From Hemileia vastatrix (Eukaryota; Basidiomycota; Pucciniomycetes; Pucciniales; Zaghouaniaceae), in the NCBI GenBank assembly GCA_030280995.1, contig JASXTE010000007.1:19383501-19447500 (forward strand): 64,000 nt of DNA. The letters are read 5' to 3'. The notes under the pieces were generated by a model. It saw only the letters and a program-made list of their open reading frames with translations, had not been told where the DNA came from and searched no databases. Both the position numbers and the translations under genes were made by a program. Numbering within the stretch: the first letter of the stretch is position 1; every line of letters starts with the position of its first letter. Positions 1 through 10,836 of this stretch are shown here, in pieces.

Positions 1-2
1 CC

Positions 3-3000
3 TTGGCATTTGCTGAGGAGGAAAGGGGTGTATTGAAACACTCTTATGTGGAACCTTACTTGATTCCTGTGGTTTGTCATGAACCTTGGAAAATAAAACC
101 TATTCCAATTCCGGCTGCTATCAGAGAGGATTTTGTGGAGATTTTTAGGGAAAGAGTCATGACTGGGTTATTCAAACAATCAACATCCAGTTACTCAAGT
201 CCGGTTTTCTGTGTAAAGAAGCAGATTGGAAAGTTGAGGGTGATTCATGATCTTAGAGCCTTGAATAGAGTCACAATCAAGGATGCTGGTATGTCACCAA
301 GTGCAGAGGATTTTGTTGAAGCTTTTGCTGGAAGGGTGTGTCATGGATTGGGTGATATTATGGGTGGTTATGATGAGAGGGAACTCCATACGGATTCAAG
401 GCCTCTCACAACTTTTGAGACTCCTTTGGGAAGATTTCAGCTCACTAGGTTGCCTCAAGGAGCAACTAATTCAGTGGCAGTTTATCAAGCACAGATGGCT
501 TGGATTTTGCAGGATGAGGTCCCTACTCATGCTGGTATTTTCATTGATGATGGTGGAATTTAAGGACCATCCACTGATTATGGTAATGTGGTGCTGAAAG
601 AGAATCCTGGTATAAGGAGGTTTGTTTGGGAATATGCAATAACTCTAGAGAGAGTGTTGTTTAGGATTGAAGAGGCTGGTTTGACCATTTCTGGGTCAAA
701 ATTCTGTTGTTGTGTTCCTGATTTGGAAATTCTGGGTCATGTGGTATGTAAAGAAGGAAGGGTTATGGCAAAGAAAAAGATTAATATAATTCAGTCATGG
801 CCAAGGCCTAAAAATACTACTGAAGTCAGGGGATTTTTGGGTGTGTGTGTTTATGTCAGGATGTTTATTAAGGATTTTTCTTTGTTGGATTCATCTTTAA
901 GGAGGCTGACCAGGAAAGACGCAGATTGGGAATGGACTGAAGAGTGTGAAGAGGCTTTTCAGAAGTTAAAGAAGGTGGTTGGTGAAGATATTGTCCTTCA
1001 CAAATTGGATTATGGTGTTGATTCTGGAAAAATTTATCTGGCAGTGGACTCAAGCTATATTGCTGCTGGTGCTGTTTTGTCTCAGGAATATAAAAATGGG
1101 AGGGTCAGACCAGTAAGGTATGAGTCTGTGGTGTTTAATGAAGTGGAATCTAGGTATTCTCAGCCTAAGTTGGAATTGTGTGGTGTAGCAAAAATTTTGA
1201 AGAAGCTACAAACTGTTTTGTGAGGGCAGCATTTTGAGCTGCAGGTGGATGCAAAATCTCTGGTTCAGATGATCAACACACCTAGTCTTCCAAATGCTCC
1301 AATGACTAGGTGGGTGGAATTTATTCAACATTTTTCTTTTGACCTGGTACACAAACCGGGCAAAACTTTTACGATGCCTGATGGATTATCAAGGAGGCCA
1401 CCTACAGATGAGGATTCTGATTCTGAAGAGTTTGATGAAGATGTTCCAGTGGTTAGGGCCAGCACAAAGGGTGCTGAAGATTTTTCTCTCCTCCCCCATG
1501 AGGCTAAACTGGATGATTGTTCTGACCTCCCCCAAGAGGCTAAACTGGCTGGATCTGATCTTGATTCTGGTGATCAGAATGTTTTTGTTGATGAAGATGG
1601 AGTTGTTGTTTGGGACATCTCAAAGTTGGAGAATGGTGTCTTTGTTAGTGAACTGGATTCTCATAAGATTCAGTGGAAGAAGAAGGATGTGCCAAAATTT
1701 AAAGATTGGTGTCCTGGTTGGGCTGGTCAATTGGCTCATGTTTACACTAATGATTTTGATGACAGGGTTGTACCCTTGGATGTTGTTTTTTTGGATTTTG
1801 AAGATGAGACCTGGGGTAAGTCTGGGTTTTATTTTACTATGGTGGAATATCTGTTGACCTTGAAGAGGACAGATAGTTGTAATGATGATACTTGGCTGGC
1901 AATCAAGAAGAAGAGTCCTGGCTTCTATGTGTCAGGAAGAAGGCTGATGAGAAGGAGACATCCTAATCCTCAAGTTGTGGTGACTCAGAAGAAGGGTCAA
2001 GAAGTTGTGTTGAAGTCTTTGCATGAAGAACTTGGTCATAGAGGCTTTGGGGAGACTTATCAAATAGTAGCAGACAGATTTTGGTGGCCAGGTATGAAGT
2101 TGGCTGTGCAAAGTTGTGTTCAATCTTGTGAAGAATGTCAAAGAAGAAGTCATTTGAAATCTAAAGAGGTTGGCCGTGCTACTGGTGAATCAACTGTGTT
2201 TGGAAGAGTCAGTCTGGATGCTGTCCATATTAAAGGGGGAAGGTATAAATACTTGATTGTTGCTAGGGTTGAATTGTCTGGTTGGGTTGAGGCAGTGCCC
2301 TTGGTTAATTTGACTGCCAAGAATGTGGAAAAATTTTTGAAGAAAGAGTGGATTTATAGATATGGGTTGATGAAGTTGGTGACTGTTGATGGTGGGCCAG
2401 AGTTTGGGGCCGAATTTAAAGAAGCTGTGGCAAGTGTTGGTTCTAAAGTTAGAGTAGCAACACCCTATTATCCTGAAGCTGAAGGCATGGTTGAAAGAGG
2501 ACATCAAGTTATCAAGAATGCTTTGGTGAAGATGTGTGGAGATAGTGCTGAAAAGTGGAGGCATTATTTACCCTTGGTGTTATTTGCTGATAGGGTCACT
2601 GTGAAGAGGACAACTGACTATTCTCCTTATGAATTAATGTTTGGTCAGAATGCGGTTCTGCCAGTGGACTTGGAAGCTGTATCCTATCTTGGAATTGATT
2701 GGGATGATGTGAACTCAACAGAAGATTCTCTTTGTGCCAGGATGAAACAGTTGGAATGTAGAGAGGAATGTCAGGAGAAGGCATACTCAAGGATGATGAA
2801 GATAAGAAATCAATCAGTCAGATACTGGGAGAAGAAGTTGGCTCATGGACTCAGGAATCCCTTGAAACCTGGTGGTTTGGTTTTGGTTTATAATAGAAGT
2901 TTGGAGAGTCAGTGGGGAAAGATGTTTGCTGACAGATGGAATGGACCTTACAGATTCAGATCTCAGGTGTCTGGAGGTTCTTATGTTTTGGAAGAGTTGG

Positions 3001-3083
3001 ATGGTGCAGTCTTAAAGAAGAGAGTGGCTGCAGATCAGGTGAAGAGATTTTATCCCAGAGGCACAAGAAATGAAGAAGATTGA
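3..3083 (+). pseudogene. pol of element A1: RT, RNase H, integrase (two in-frame stops)
   Basis: This is a retroelement polyprotein that would copy element RNA to DNA and integrate it. One frame is open across the whole stretch except for TAA at 561-563 (AAA in A3) and TGA at 1221-1223 (TGG in A2). Reverse transcriptase runs from the edge to about 900, with the active site as FIDD (about 540-551) rather than YxDD. RNase H begins near LAVDSS (about 1038). The integrase zinc-binding region (paired His, CEECQRR) is at about 2020-2150. The integrase core follows, with DAVH (about 2218), VDGGPEFG (about 2388) and EGMVERG (about 2480). A spacer near 1490-1560 contains two DLPQEAKLAG-like repeats that are copies of the element's stem-loop motif. 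The family is the basidiomycete gypsy pol with an FIDD box. The start lies outside the window. Confidence 0.93.
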
Positions 3084-3209
3084 CTCCGCAATGAGGATAA
3101 ACTATGGAACTTTCTTTTAAATTTTGGATTCTGGTGTTGCAGAGCAACTTTTTTGTTGGAAACTTTTGTTAGAGGGTACCCATGGGCAGGGCCTCTAGAT
3201 TTTGCCTTG

Positions 3210-3324
3210 GCAAGTGTGGGGGTGACTGATGGGCTGGCTGCTCTATCAAAAGTTACCCCAGATTGTCTGTTTCCAACCCCTTCTCTTAATTTGGTTGAAC
3301 CCTAGTATTGGTTTCTTTTCACAG
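3210..3324 (+). other. GC-AG intron-like segment with hairpin, copy 1 (115 nt)
   Basis: The segment begins GCAAGTG right after TTG and ends in a pyrimidine-rich stretch plus ACAG. A GTTGAACCC branch-like sequence lies about 30 nt before the end. A hairpin starts a few bases after the 5' site: GGGGTGACT pairs with AGTTACCCC around GGGCTGGCTGCTC. Five nearly complete copies in the window are 114-116 nt with the same ends. No spliced transcript is known to me, so the intron call is inference. Confidence 0.55.
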
Positions 3325-3471
3325 GTTTTAGTCCTCTATGACTTTAAACTGGAAATTCCTTTGGTCTTCAAGTGCCGGACTCTTCACTTTTATTGGTTTT
3401 GGTTTATTGTGTTGGATGTTGTGTTTTGTTTGTTAGAAGGTACCCAGGGGGGGCTTCTAGATTTTATTTTG

Positions 3472-3587
3472 GCAAGTGTGGGGGTAACTGATGAGCTGGC
3501 TGCTCTGTAAAAACAGTTACCCCAGAATGTCTGTCTCAAGTCTTTTGTTTGTCCTAGTTGAATTCTAGTTCTGTTATTATTATTCAG
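3472..3587 (+). other. GC-AG intron-like segment with hairpin, copy 2 (116 nt)
   Basis: This is the same architecture as the copy at 3210: GCAAGTG at the 5' end, a GGGGTAACTG/CAGTTACCCC stem, an inner GAGC/GCTC hairpin, GTTGAATTC before the end, and a TTATTCAG 3' end. The upstream flank (GGTACCC...CTAGATTTT) also resembles copy 1, so the unit was probably duplicated together with its flanks. Confidence 0.55.
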
Positions 3588-3655
3588 GTTTCTAGTCCAC
3601 TATGACTTTAAACTGGTTTTCCTTGGATGTTTTTTAGTACTTTGGATTGGTGGTG

Positions 3656-4160
3656 GATCACTTGTGGTCTCCCATCATTTTTACTTATTGGAAGGAGACC
3701 ACCCAGTGATCATTTCTATGGACGGGACTTTCACTTACTGGACCTCCTCTGAATCTGGATCCTCTATGGAGCTGGACTGTCTTTGATTTTGTAGTTATGT
3801 TTTTGCTAGATAGTAGTTTTAGATTATTTTCTTTTTTTCTCTTCTTTTTCTTTTAGTTTTTTTATGAGGATTGTTTAAAATTATAAAATCAAAATATAGG
3901 GTGTTACCACATCAGGGTCACCTGGATGTGGGCAAGCATTGGTGGGGAAAGGCTCATCAATTGACTGGGCAATTCTATTTTCTTTTTATTTATTTCATTT
4001 ATTTCTGTGTTTCATTTTGTTATTTATTTTATTATTTTCTTTAAATTCTAAATTTTTATTGTTAATTATTTAAAATATTTAATTGTGTATCCACATCAAG
4101 GTGCACTTGGATGTGGGTAAGGTATCAGGGGATCAGCTCATCAATTGGCTGGGGGATACC
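3656..4160 (+). other. Conserved hairpins B, C1 and C2 in the A1 3' region
   Basis: Hairpin B (3656-3711) has GATCACT...GGTCTCC pairing with GGAGACC...AGTGATC. Hairpin C1 (3907-3931) is CCACATC...GATGTGG. Hairpin C2 (4091-4116) has the same stem and is followed by a second stem, GGTATC (4121) with GATACC (4155). Equivalents exist in A2 (25870-26075) and A3 (55790-56296) in the same order, while the sequence between them is AT-rich and unconserved. The role is unknown. The flanks up to 4341 hold only AT-rich filler. Confidence 0.6.
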
Positions 4161-4341
4161 ACTTTTTATAATTATTAAGTTCATTTTATTTTATTTATTT
4201 CATTTAAATTTTATTTTCAAATTTTTTTATGATTAGTAGTTTAGTAAAGATATGTTTAAAAAAATGATATTATTATTTTTTATTATTGTTTTATTATTAT
4301 TATTAATTGTTTTGTTTATTTAGTCATTGTGTTGCGGAAGC

Positions 4342-5895
4342 TCATTTTCTGGATGATGAAGCTTCTGGAGACTGGTCTGTATTGTGTTGGCGTTTTTGCT
4401 TTTTGTTGGGATTGTGGGAAGCGTGGTGATCTTTGAAGTGGATCCTGCTGGAAATATGGTACGGCTTGTAATGGGCAGGAATTGGATTAGAAGGAAGTTC
4501 AGAGGAGGAAGAAGAAGAGGCAGGAATGGAGTTCTGGAAAGTGTGCTTAATTATCCTAGACATCTTCCAGTGGTTGTCCAACAGTCACTTTCTCAGGGAT
4601 TTCTCAAAGTCATTTAAAGGTCCATGGAGGGCAAAGGCTTTCAGCATGTTAGAACACATAACGCTGAGGTGTTGCTTCATGTCTCCATAATCCAAGGTTA
4701 ATGAAGTTTCAAGAGGTTTGCCAACTCCAATAGTAGATTCAGGGGGAGGGGTGCCAGCTAGACAAGAAGAAATGGATCAGGAATTATTTTTGGTTGCTGA
4801 AGAAATGGGATGAATTAATTTGGTACTTTCAGATTGGGAGCTCATCAAATTTGTAAGCCGCCAGGATTTGGACTTCTGAAGATTTTGAAAGGGTGATAGT
4901 TTGGGGATCAATCAGGGAAAGATATGGATTCTCTTGGTCTTCCTCTGAAAGGTTTTGAGAAGGTGAACTAGGAGGCTGATGTTCCTGGGGCCTAGTTGGA
5001 GCAGCAGGGCTGTTGTTGTTGTTGTTAATATTTTGGTTGGTTTCAGCTGGATGAGGTGCTGGTGGTGGAGTACCAGGGTTGTTATAGGATGGAGCAGGGG
5101 AGGGTGATCTGGAAGCGGATTGATCTCTTCTGGATGGAGCTTTTGAAGGAATGGAACTTTCAGAAGAGTAGTTGGCTGACAGAGGAGAGGTGTAGTTTCT
5201 TTGCCTTAACCGGGGGTGAAGATTTCGCTTTGGTGCTGTGTTGGGGGCTCTGGTGCCTTGCTGAAGTCCTCTGGCAGGTCTCTTAGAATTTAGGGAAAAT
5301 TTGGTATTTTTTGACCTTGGAAAGGTTGGCTGCATTGCTCTGGGAGAAGTGGGAGGTGGTTGCTTAGAGTTGTTTTTGTTGGTTGGATGAATTTGCTTGT
5401 TTTTTGGTTGTTTTTGGAAGTTTTGAGCTGGAGTTTCACTGTCTAGTGAGGCAGGCGGGCCGCCTGGACAGGGTCTAGCAGCCTAGGAGCGGATTTTGAA
5501 GCTTTTGAAGCTGGATTAGCAGAGATAAAAGCTGCTTCTTGGGGATCTAAGGCTGGTCTTTTGGGAAGAGTTCTGGAAGCTGAGTTCCCGGATCTTCTGG
5601 AAGGTGCCAAAGATAAAGAGAAAGAGGATGGACCAAGCTCTGGGGATCTGGTAGGGGATCTTGAAAGGTATTTATGAGACGGTGAAGGAGGAGGAATAGG
5701 GTAGTTTGTGTCTCTGTCACATTTCTTCTTCTTAGAGTAGCAAGAGTCACAGGCCTTTTTGTAGAGTTTGGCTTCAGGAGTTGGAAGATTGATTGTGCAA
5801 GGTCTGCACATGTGGATGCACTGCTTGCAGGCATAGTCCTTGGGAGCAGTGAAGCAAGGAAGGTTAGAAGGTTCAACATTAGGAGATCCCGCCAT
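4342..5895 (-). pseudogene. Antisense gene 2 of A1: Cys-cluster protein (broken)
   Basis: A gene on the strand opposite pol, homologous to 54045-55615 in A3. It starts at ATG 5895. The N-terminus carries C-x2-C-x6-C-x15-C-x2-C-x6-C, with CDSCYSKKKKC as the basic half, followed by a long Ser/Pro/Arg-rich tail. Four lesions are visible. A 19-bp deletion between two GGCGGCC repeats near 5460 shifts the frame. The splice donor is GAAAGT (near 4830) where A3 has GTAAGT. A TGA lies near 4590 (AGAAAGTGA where A3 has AGAAAGCGC). The last exon (about 4342-4755) ends in a Lys-rich stretch. A DNA- or RNA-binding protein made from the element's minus strand is the likely ancestral product. I know no named family. 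Confidence 0.75.
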
Positions 5896-6250
5896 GATGT
5901 GTGGTGAGGAGGAGATGAAGAAAGAGATAAGAAGAAGGTTTTTTTCAGTGGTTGGGTAGATGATGAAGTGAAAGGTGGAAGTTCAGCGGACTGGCTGTGG
6001 CTGTATTCTGCATGGAATTGACTGGGTCCTTTCTATGCAAATTCTAAGTCCCTCAAGACTTTAAACTGAACACTGTGTTAGTCTCCCAAGACTCTAAACT
6101 GAGGATTGTTGATGGATAGTCCCCCAAGACTATAAACTGAGGAATGGGTTTTGTTTTGGAGTTGGTTGAAAGATTGGAAGAGGATATCCACAGGGGGAGC
6201 CTCTGAATTTAGCAAAGGTTTTGGGTCCCCCAAGACTATAAACTGAGGGG
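5896..6250 (+). repeat. Stem-loop/TAAACTG motif array, A1 (with an emptied intron site)
   Basis: Four motif copies lie near 6046, 6083, 6119 and 6225, for example AAGTC-CCTCAA-GACTT then TAAACTG. They sit between the two antisense genes. At 6217/6218 the sequence AGCAAAG|GTTTTGGG lacks the 114-nt GC-AG segment found at the equivalent place in A3 (53524-53637). Confidence 0.7.
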
Positions 6251-6257
6251 TTTGTGT

Positions 6258-7430
6258 CAGTATAGTCTAGTATATAAGTATGATATAATAGTGTTTATTT
6301 ATGGTCCTACTACTTATTGATAAATGATTTAGTGATTAAACCTCAGGGGAAGACTAATAAAATAGTTATACTCAAATAAAACTCACAATACTTGGATTTA
6401 AATGTGTGCTAGTGGTGGAAAATAGATGACTAAAATATAGTTATAGCTTATATAAAGATAATATCAATTTATAATGGCTTTATGATATATTTCTAAATGT
6501 TAATAATTGTATAGTAGTGTTTATTGGAGTTGTAGTAATTGAATGATGATAAATAACCGTCAAAATCCCTTCTTACTTATACCCAAATCCACTGGAGTGC
6601 ACAGACCTTCAATCCAGATGATGTCACTGCTATCCCCGGCAATTACAGCACTGTGAGGGACCATCACCTCCCCATGGCGTCCACTTCAAGCAGTTTCAAC
6701 ACCCAGACCTCCAGTAAGGACCCTCCATCACTATTAATAATAACACAGATCCATACCATAAATAGAAAATCCAGATAAAAGCGGATACCATAAAGAAACA
6801 GGTAAAATAAACAATCAAAAAGAGATTTAATGAAACCATAAGCATATAAAGGAAACAAATAAAATGTCTAAGCCCCCAATAAAATCCTCAAGCATCCACA
6901 TTAACCCAGAAATATCCTTCCAACCCATAAATCCGTGAATAACCATCCAAGGAAGTAATTTTAGTTGTCCAAACTGGGTGTATGCGCCTGATATAGGTGT
7001 CTATGCTTCTGTAGGCATTGTGAGTCCACTGATTTCGTCCATATGACCTAAAATAAGCAGAAAAACAAAGGTTATAGGCTATTAAGGGGCTAAAACCCAC
7101 TTATATACCTAAATATACATAATATACTGCATATTTCACTGAATATGAGATTTATGTATACATATAAGCTTATGTATGTCAATAATTACTTCATATCACT
7201 TAAGATAAGTATATTATGACTACATGAAAACCTTAATAAATAATATTAGGCCATGGATAAGCTATTTAAACTATTATAAGTTATATTATAGAATAATAAT
7301 TATATATATATATATAATAAAATAATATATATTATTATTTTAACCTTATTTTTAAGATATAAGCTTAATTTACTTAAGGTTATCTTATTTTAAGCATAAG
7401 AAATACTCATTCCTAAGGATATTTAGGCTG
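6258..7430. mobile_element. Unclassified AT-rich insertion inside A1
   Basis: A3 has no counterpart: the motif copies at 6225 and 7440 are nearly adjacent there. The insert is about 1.17 kb and very AT-rich, with a (TA)n run near 7300 and ATAGTAGTGTTTATT-like sequence near 6290 and 6510. A higher-complexity stretch lies at 6590-6730. I found no clear terminal repeats or target duplication and recognise no protein. A Copia fragment is one possibility that I could not support. Confidence 0.45.
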
Positions 7431-7436
7431 ACATTT

Positions 7437-7492
7437 TGAGTCCCCCAAGACTATAAAATGAGGATGGTCCCCCAAGACTTAAAACTGAGGGT
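7437..7492 (+). repeat. Two stem-loop/TAAACTG motif copies, A1
   Basis: AGTC-CCCCAA-GACT followed by ATAAAATGAGG, and GGTCCCCCAAGACTTAAAACTG. They lie just downstream (sense strand) of the unclassified insertion and upstream of antisense gene 1. Confidence 0.65.
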
Positions 7493-7548
7493 TGTTTGTG
7501 GTTACATCCTATAGAGGGTGTGGTCAAATTTTCTTTTCTAAATCAAGA

Positions 7549-8189
7549 TCAAGTACTAGTGGAATCACAGAGGGAATAAAGAGATGAAATGATGTGTTCA
7601 GAATTAGCCTTGAACTGATGGATGAGGTGCCTTCTTTTCTCAATGTCCTGTGAATCTCTAGAAGGAGTGGATTGGAAGTATTGAAGCAGAAGTTGCTTCT
7701 GTTGAGATGTGTGTTGTTGGAACTTGGCCTTCATTGTGGGCAAGTGGTTTGTTGTTGGTGGTGCAATGGATCCTACATTTTCATCATCACTGTCAGAAGA
7801 TGGAGGAACTGAGAAGTCATCAGTTTTAAAGTTGAAGGAAGAAATGAAAGTTCTTTACCATCAGATGGACCAGGGTTGGTGGAACTTGTTGTTTTACGGG
7901 TTGTGGCACTCTACTGGGAAGGGTGTAGCTTTTTGATGATTCTGGGTATCAGGATGGATGGCCTAGATCTTTTGGTGCTGGTAGAAAATGGACCAGGTTG
8001 AGGTGGAGGCAAAGGTGTTGCAGAGGATAATGGACCAGGTCTGTGGCAGGTCTTCTTTCTGGAGTGGCAAACATCACAGGACATTCTGTATGGATGGGCG
8101 GGAGGTGTGATGGTGCAGATTAGATTATTGTCAATACAGTATTGGCAGGGGCCCATGTCAGTAGCAGATTTTGAGAGAAAGCTGAACAT
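7549..8189 (-). pseudogene. Antisense gene 1 of A1: permuted Zn2Cys6-like protein
   Basis: ATG at 8189, 21 nt from the 3' LTR, reading against pol. The N-terminus has C-x2-C-x6-C-x12-C-x2-C-x6-C (CQYC...CDVCHSRKKTC). This matches fungal binuclear zinc cluster spacing, but the Lys/Arg-rich half comes second. A Pro/Ser linker follows, then a 50-nt intron (7809-7858, GTAAAG...CAG) identical in position and length to that of A3, then a short helical C-terminus. One TAG near 7913 (AAG in A3) breaks exon 1. The product was probably nuclear and nucleic-acid binding, which is inferred from the cluster. Transcription would have to start within or beyond the 3' LTR. Confidence 0.75.
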
Positions 8190-8210
8190 GGTGGTTGTGG
8201 TAAAGGAGAA

Positions 8211-9262
8211 TGTGGTCTTCCATCATTGGCAGGGGCCTTTGTTGTGCGGTTTGGTGCTGTTTGTGCATGTCTTAATTGACATTGGATGAAGAATTGGGTG
8301 TTTTTCTGGATTTATTCAATGAATATTTAGACTGTGGGTATGTGGGTACTACCATTGGATAGCCCCGGTTTTTCTCTACATTTCATGTCCTTTGGACATT
8401 TTTCATATTCTTAGTTTTAAGGGGTCATTTCCTCATATTTCATTATAAAAGATAGCTGTTTAATTTTGTTTTTTGTGTTTTATGGGCTAACCTTAGGTCT
8501 TAGGGTTATGTGCTTAGTAACATTAGCTAGGGCTAATTTGGCTCTATGTTTTATGTCACAATGTAGTCATAGCTTATCTTTGTATTTTAAGGGTTTTAGT
8601 AGTTGTAGTGAAGTTTTCTAAGTAGATTAGATGTTTTTAGTGGTTTTCTGGCTTCAGGGAGGGAGGGCCAACGTCAGGCGGCCTGCCCACCTCTGTTTTA
8701 GGAGGTTGTGGAGCGCTTCTGAAGGGTTTTTATTCAACTTGGCTGGTACAGGTGCCAAATGCGTTGCTGTGCATCAATTTTAGAGGGGTGGTATGTGTGT
8801 ATTTACTGTATAAGACAGCTTGGGGAATCTCTAATTATCATACAACCATCCGGAGGTGACATCCTTTTTCCTCACTCAGTTTTCACTGTTGTTGGCCGCA
8901 ATTTGGCTGTGTCTTGTTGCAAGTAAGTTCTTCATTTAACTTTACTTACAACTGTTTTCTCTGTTATAGTCTTGCAAGCTATAGCAAGTATCATTGCTGT
9001 CTCTGGTGTGGATTTTCAACCTACATCAAGTATCATTGCTTTCTCTGGTGTGGACATTGGTCTGGTAGTCTGTCTGGGGACTAATTTCTTGGCTGATCAA
9101 GCAGTCAAGTGTATTGGAAAAGGGGCTTTTGGTGAATAGGAACCAATTTACTGTAGCAGGTAAATCTCACTTGTTTTTCTAAAGAGACAAGGGTTATTCT
9201 TTCTGGTTTTTCTCCAACTCCCTTGGTCAAGGCCTGTAGCTATTACTATAGGATTGTCTACA
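8211..9262 (+). repeat. 3' LTR of A1 (about 1052 bp)
   Basis: Starts TGTGGTCTTCC after an eroded purine tract and ends GTCTACA. It aligns with both A3 LTRs. It contains a direct repeat of about 46 bp near 8990-9060 (CAAGTATCATTGCT...CTCTGGTGTGGA) and a GTAAGT...TTATAG segment of 47 nt (8923-8969) that looks like a short intron. A GC-rich cassette near 8668-8695 is shorter than its A3 counterpart. Confidence 0.85.
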
Positions 9263-9747
9263 ACATTTTATAATTTAATTCTAAGAAAAATTGAACCAAA
9301 ACCCAACCCCTTTTATATCTGTTACTCCTCCTTGCATTGACCTCATACCCATCCATCATTCCGCACACCAAAGACCTCCTAATTTACACCCGTTACATCT
9401 GGACCCTCCTCAATAAAATCCGTTAACCCCTTAATCCTCCACTAACCATTCCGTCCATGCTCACTGCCACTTTTTAATAACCCACAGATATTTAATAAAC
9501 CTTTTAGTGGAATATTGCATTGACTATTGTGCTGTGCGTTGCTTATTAAAGAAAAGCCTAAAAACACTTTTGAGAATTGACTAATTTAGATTTAAAGTTT
9601 ATATTAGCACAGTTGAATAGTGAGTACACAAAGGGAAGTCACTGTTGCTAGGTAGAATTGCTTTCTGCACTTTGAGTATGGATTTAGACCTCTGTTTTAT
9701 TGATTTAATGAGCTTCTTTTGTCTTGAGTGTCACGTGGCGCATGACA
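9263..9747 (-). repeat. 3' LTR of B1 (truncated by A1)
   Basis: Aligns with 16885-17370 over nearly its whole length, with scattered substitutions. On the minus strand it starts TGTCATGCGCC. Its last bases are cut at the A1 junction (9262/9263). Confidence 0.85.
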
Positions 9748-9757
9748 GATGCCCAGG

Positions 9758-9764
9758 TATAAAA
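9758..9764 (+). promoter_or_regulatory. TATA box for the antisense gene of B1
   Basis: TATAAAA within GATGCCCAGGTATAAAA, 84 nt before the ATG at 9848. The same GATGCCCAGGTATAAAA occurs on the minus strand of B2 at about 39334-39350, at the matching place. Shared retention in two diverged elements supports a promoter; no transcription data are available. Confidence 0.5.
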
Positions 9765-9847
9765 TGCAAGCTCTGTTGAGCGTGAGACATATACTTCCAA
9801 CACTACTTTCCCTCAATTTATCTCTTGATTATTAATTTTTAGTTATT

Positions 9848-10836
9848 ATGTCAACTTGTCCTACTCTGACTCCCACGCCTCCTCACCCCAAAGCGGATGG
9901 TGGGCTCGTTACCCAACAATACTGCCAAGCCTGCACGGCCTGTGAGTCGATGGAGTATTTCTGCATCAAAAGCAAGGCCACACAGGGTCCTATCCAGAAA
10001 TGTGAGTTTTGCCACTGGAGACAGGTGACGTGCAATGCCCTTTCAAAAAATGCCGACATTGAAAAACGGTTTACCAAAACTAAATACTGGATAATACCAA
10101 AGACCAAAGAGGTGGTCAAAGATATATGGGATGTGTTGGTTGGGGAAAATCAGTCGGAAGGAGTTGATGAGGAGGTCAAGAATATCGTGGCAACCTGGGA
10201 AACCCAAGCCACGGGTAAAAAAGAGGGGTGGAAGAGGAGGTGGATGAATTGGTTGAGGAAGATGAGGAGTAAGTCCCCATCTTGAGATGGAAGCCGAAGA
10301 AGTGGTGGATGGTCATTGAAGATGAAAAAGAGGAAAAAGAAATGACAGTGGAAGTCACATCAAAGTTATTTCTAGAGGCTGACCTTGTTTTTGAAGTAAG
10401 TCTCCCTTTTTATTTTCAAAAAAAATTTTTTTTTACTGATGACCATATGTTTAGAATTCAGATGTCATCGCGGAAGCCCCAATTGTGGGAGCTCCTATTG
10501 TGGAAGCCCCTACTGTGGAAGCGGCACCTTCAATCCCAGCTGAAGAAAATCAACCAAAGATTGATTTGAGGGAGGACCACCAGGAAACTCTTGACCAGGT
10601 ATTGTTGAAGAAACCTCACCAGGGTCAACTAATTTGGTTCATTGAAGAGTTAAGTGGTGAAGTCAATAAGATTCTTGATGCTGCCTCCTTTGACGTGGCT
10701 GAATAATTACTGGAGATTGGAGAAGTGGTACCAGTAGGAGAGGAGGAGGTATTTGAGAAATGCAGGAAGGAAATAAGGGTGATTTTGGAAAAAATGAAGA
10801 AATTGGTTGGAGAGAAAATACAGGACAAAATTTAAA
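9848..10836 (+). pseudogene. Antisense gene of B1: permuted Zn2Cys6-like protein
   Basis: The first exon (ATG 9848 to about 10268) encodes C-x2-C-x6-C-x12-C-x2-C-x6-C (CTAC...CEFCHWRQVTC), the same spacing as in family A. The second half is less basic here. A GTAAGT donor is at 10269. A further intron, 10396-10454 (GTAAGT...TTTAG), matches the place of one in B2. The last exon carries EAPIVGAPIVEAPTVEAAP repeats and continues past TAA at about 10704, where B2 reads through (AAAGAG), to about 10836. The acceptor for the first intron is unclear, so the exact model is uncertain. The gene faces the pol genes and starts just inside the 3' LTR. Confidence 0.65.

Larger units (their letters stand above)
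3068..3617 (+). repeat. Stem-loop/TAAACTG motif copies after A1 pol
   Basis: Three copies of the family A motif lie on the sense strand, near 3070 (overlapping the pol stop), 3330 and 3595. Each is a 4-5 bp inverted repeat around a 6-nt loop followed by a TAAACTG-type tail, for example AGTC-CACTAT-GACT then TTAAACTGG. The two later copies each start 5-10 nt after a GC-AG intron-like segment. Confidence 0.7.
1..9262 (+). mobile_element. Ty3/gypsy element A1 (5'-truncated by window)
   Basis: Sense-strand pol starts at the window edge, followed by a 5.1-kb 3' region and a 3' LTR at 8211-9262. It is closely related to A3 in gene order, antisense genes and LTR, and more distantly to A2. The LTR ends with TGTCTACA and is followed directly by B1 LTR sequence, so A1 is inserted in the 3' LTR of B1. 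Its 5' LTR, gag and protease lie left of the window. Two pol stops, a 19-bp deletion, a mutated splice donor and a ~1.2-kb secondary insertion show that it is inactive. Confidence 0.9.

Noticed and set aside
1932..3147. Minus-strand open frames opposite pol (also opposite A2 and A3 pol)
   Set aside because: These are shadows created by pol codon composition; they have Ser/His/Pro-rich nonsense translations.
6664..7100. Minus-strand open frames in the AT-rich insertion of A1
   Set aside because: They are short, unlike any family I know, and composition-driven.
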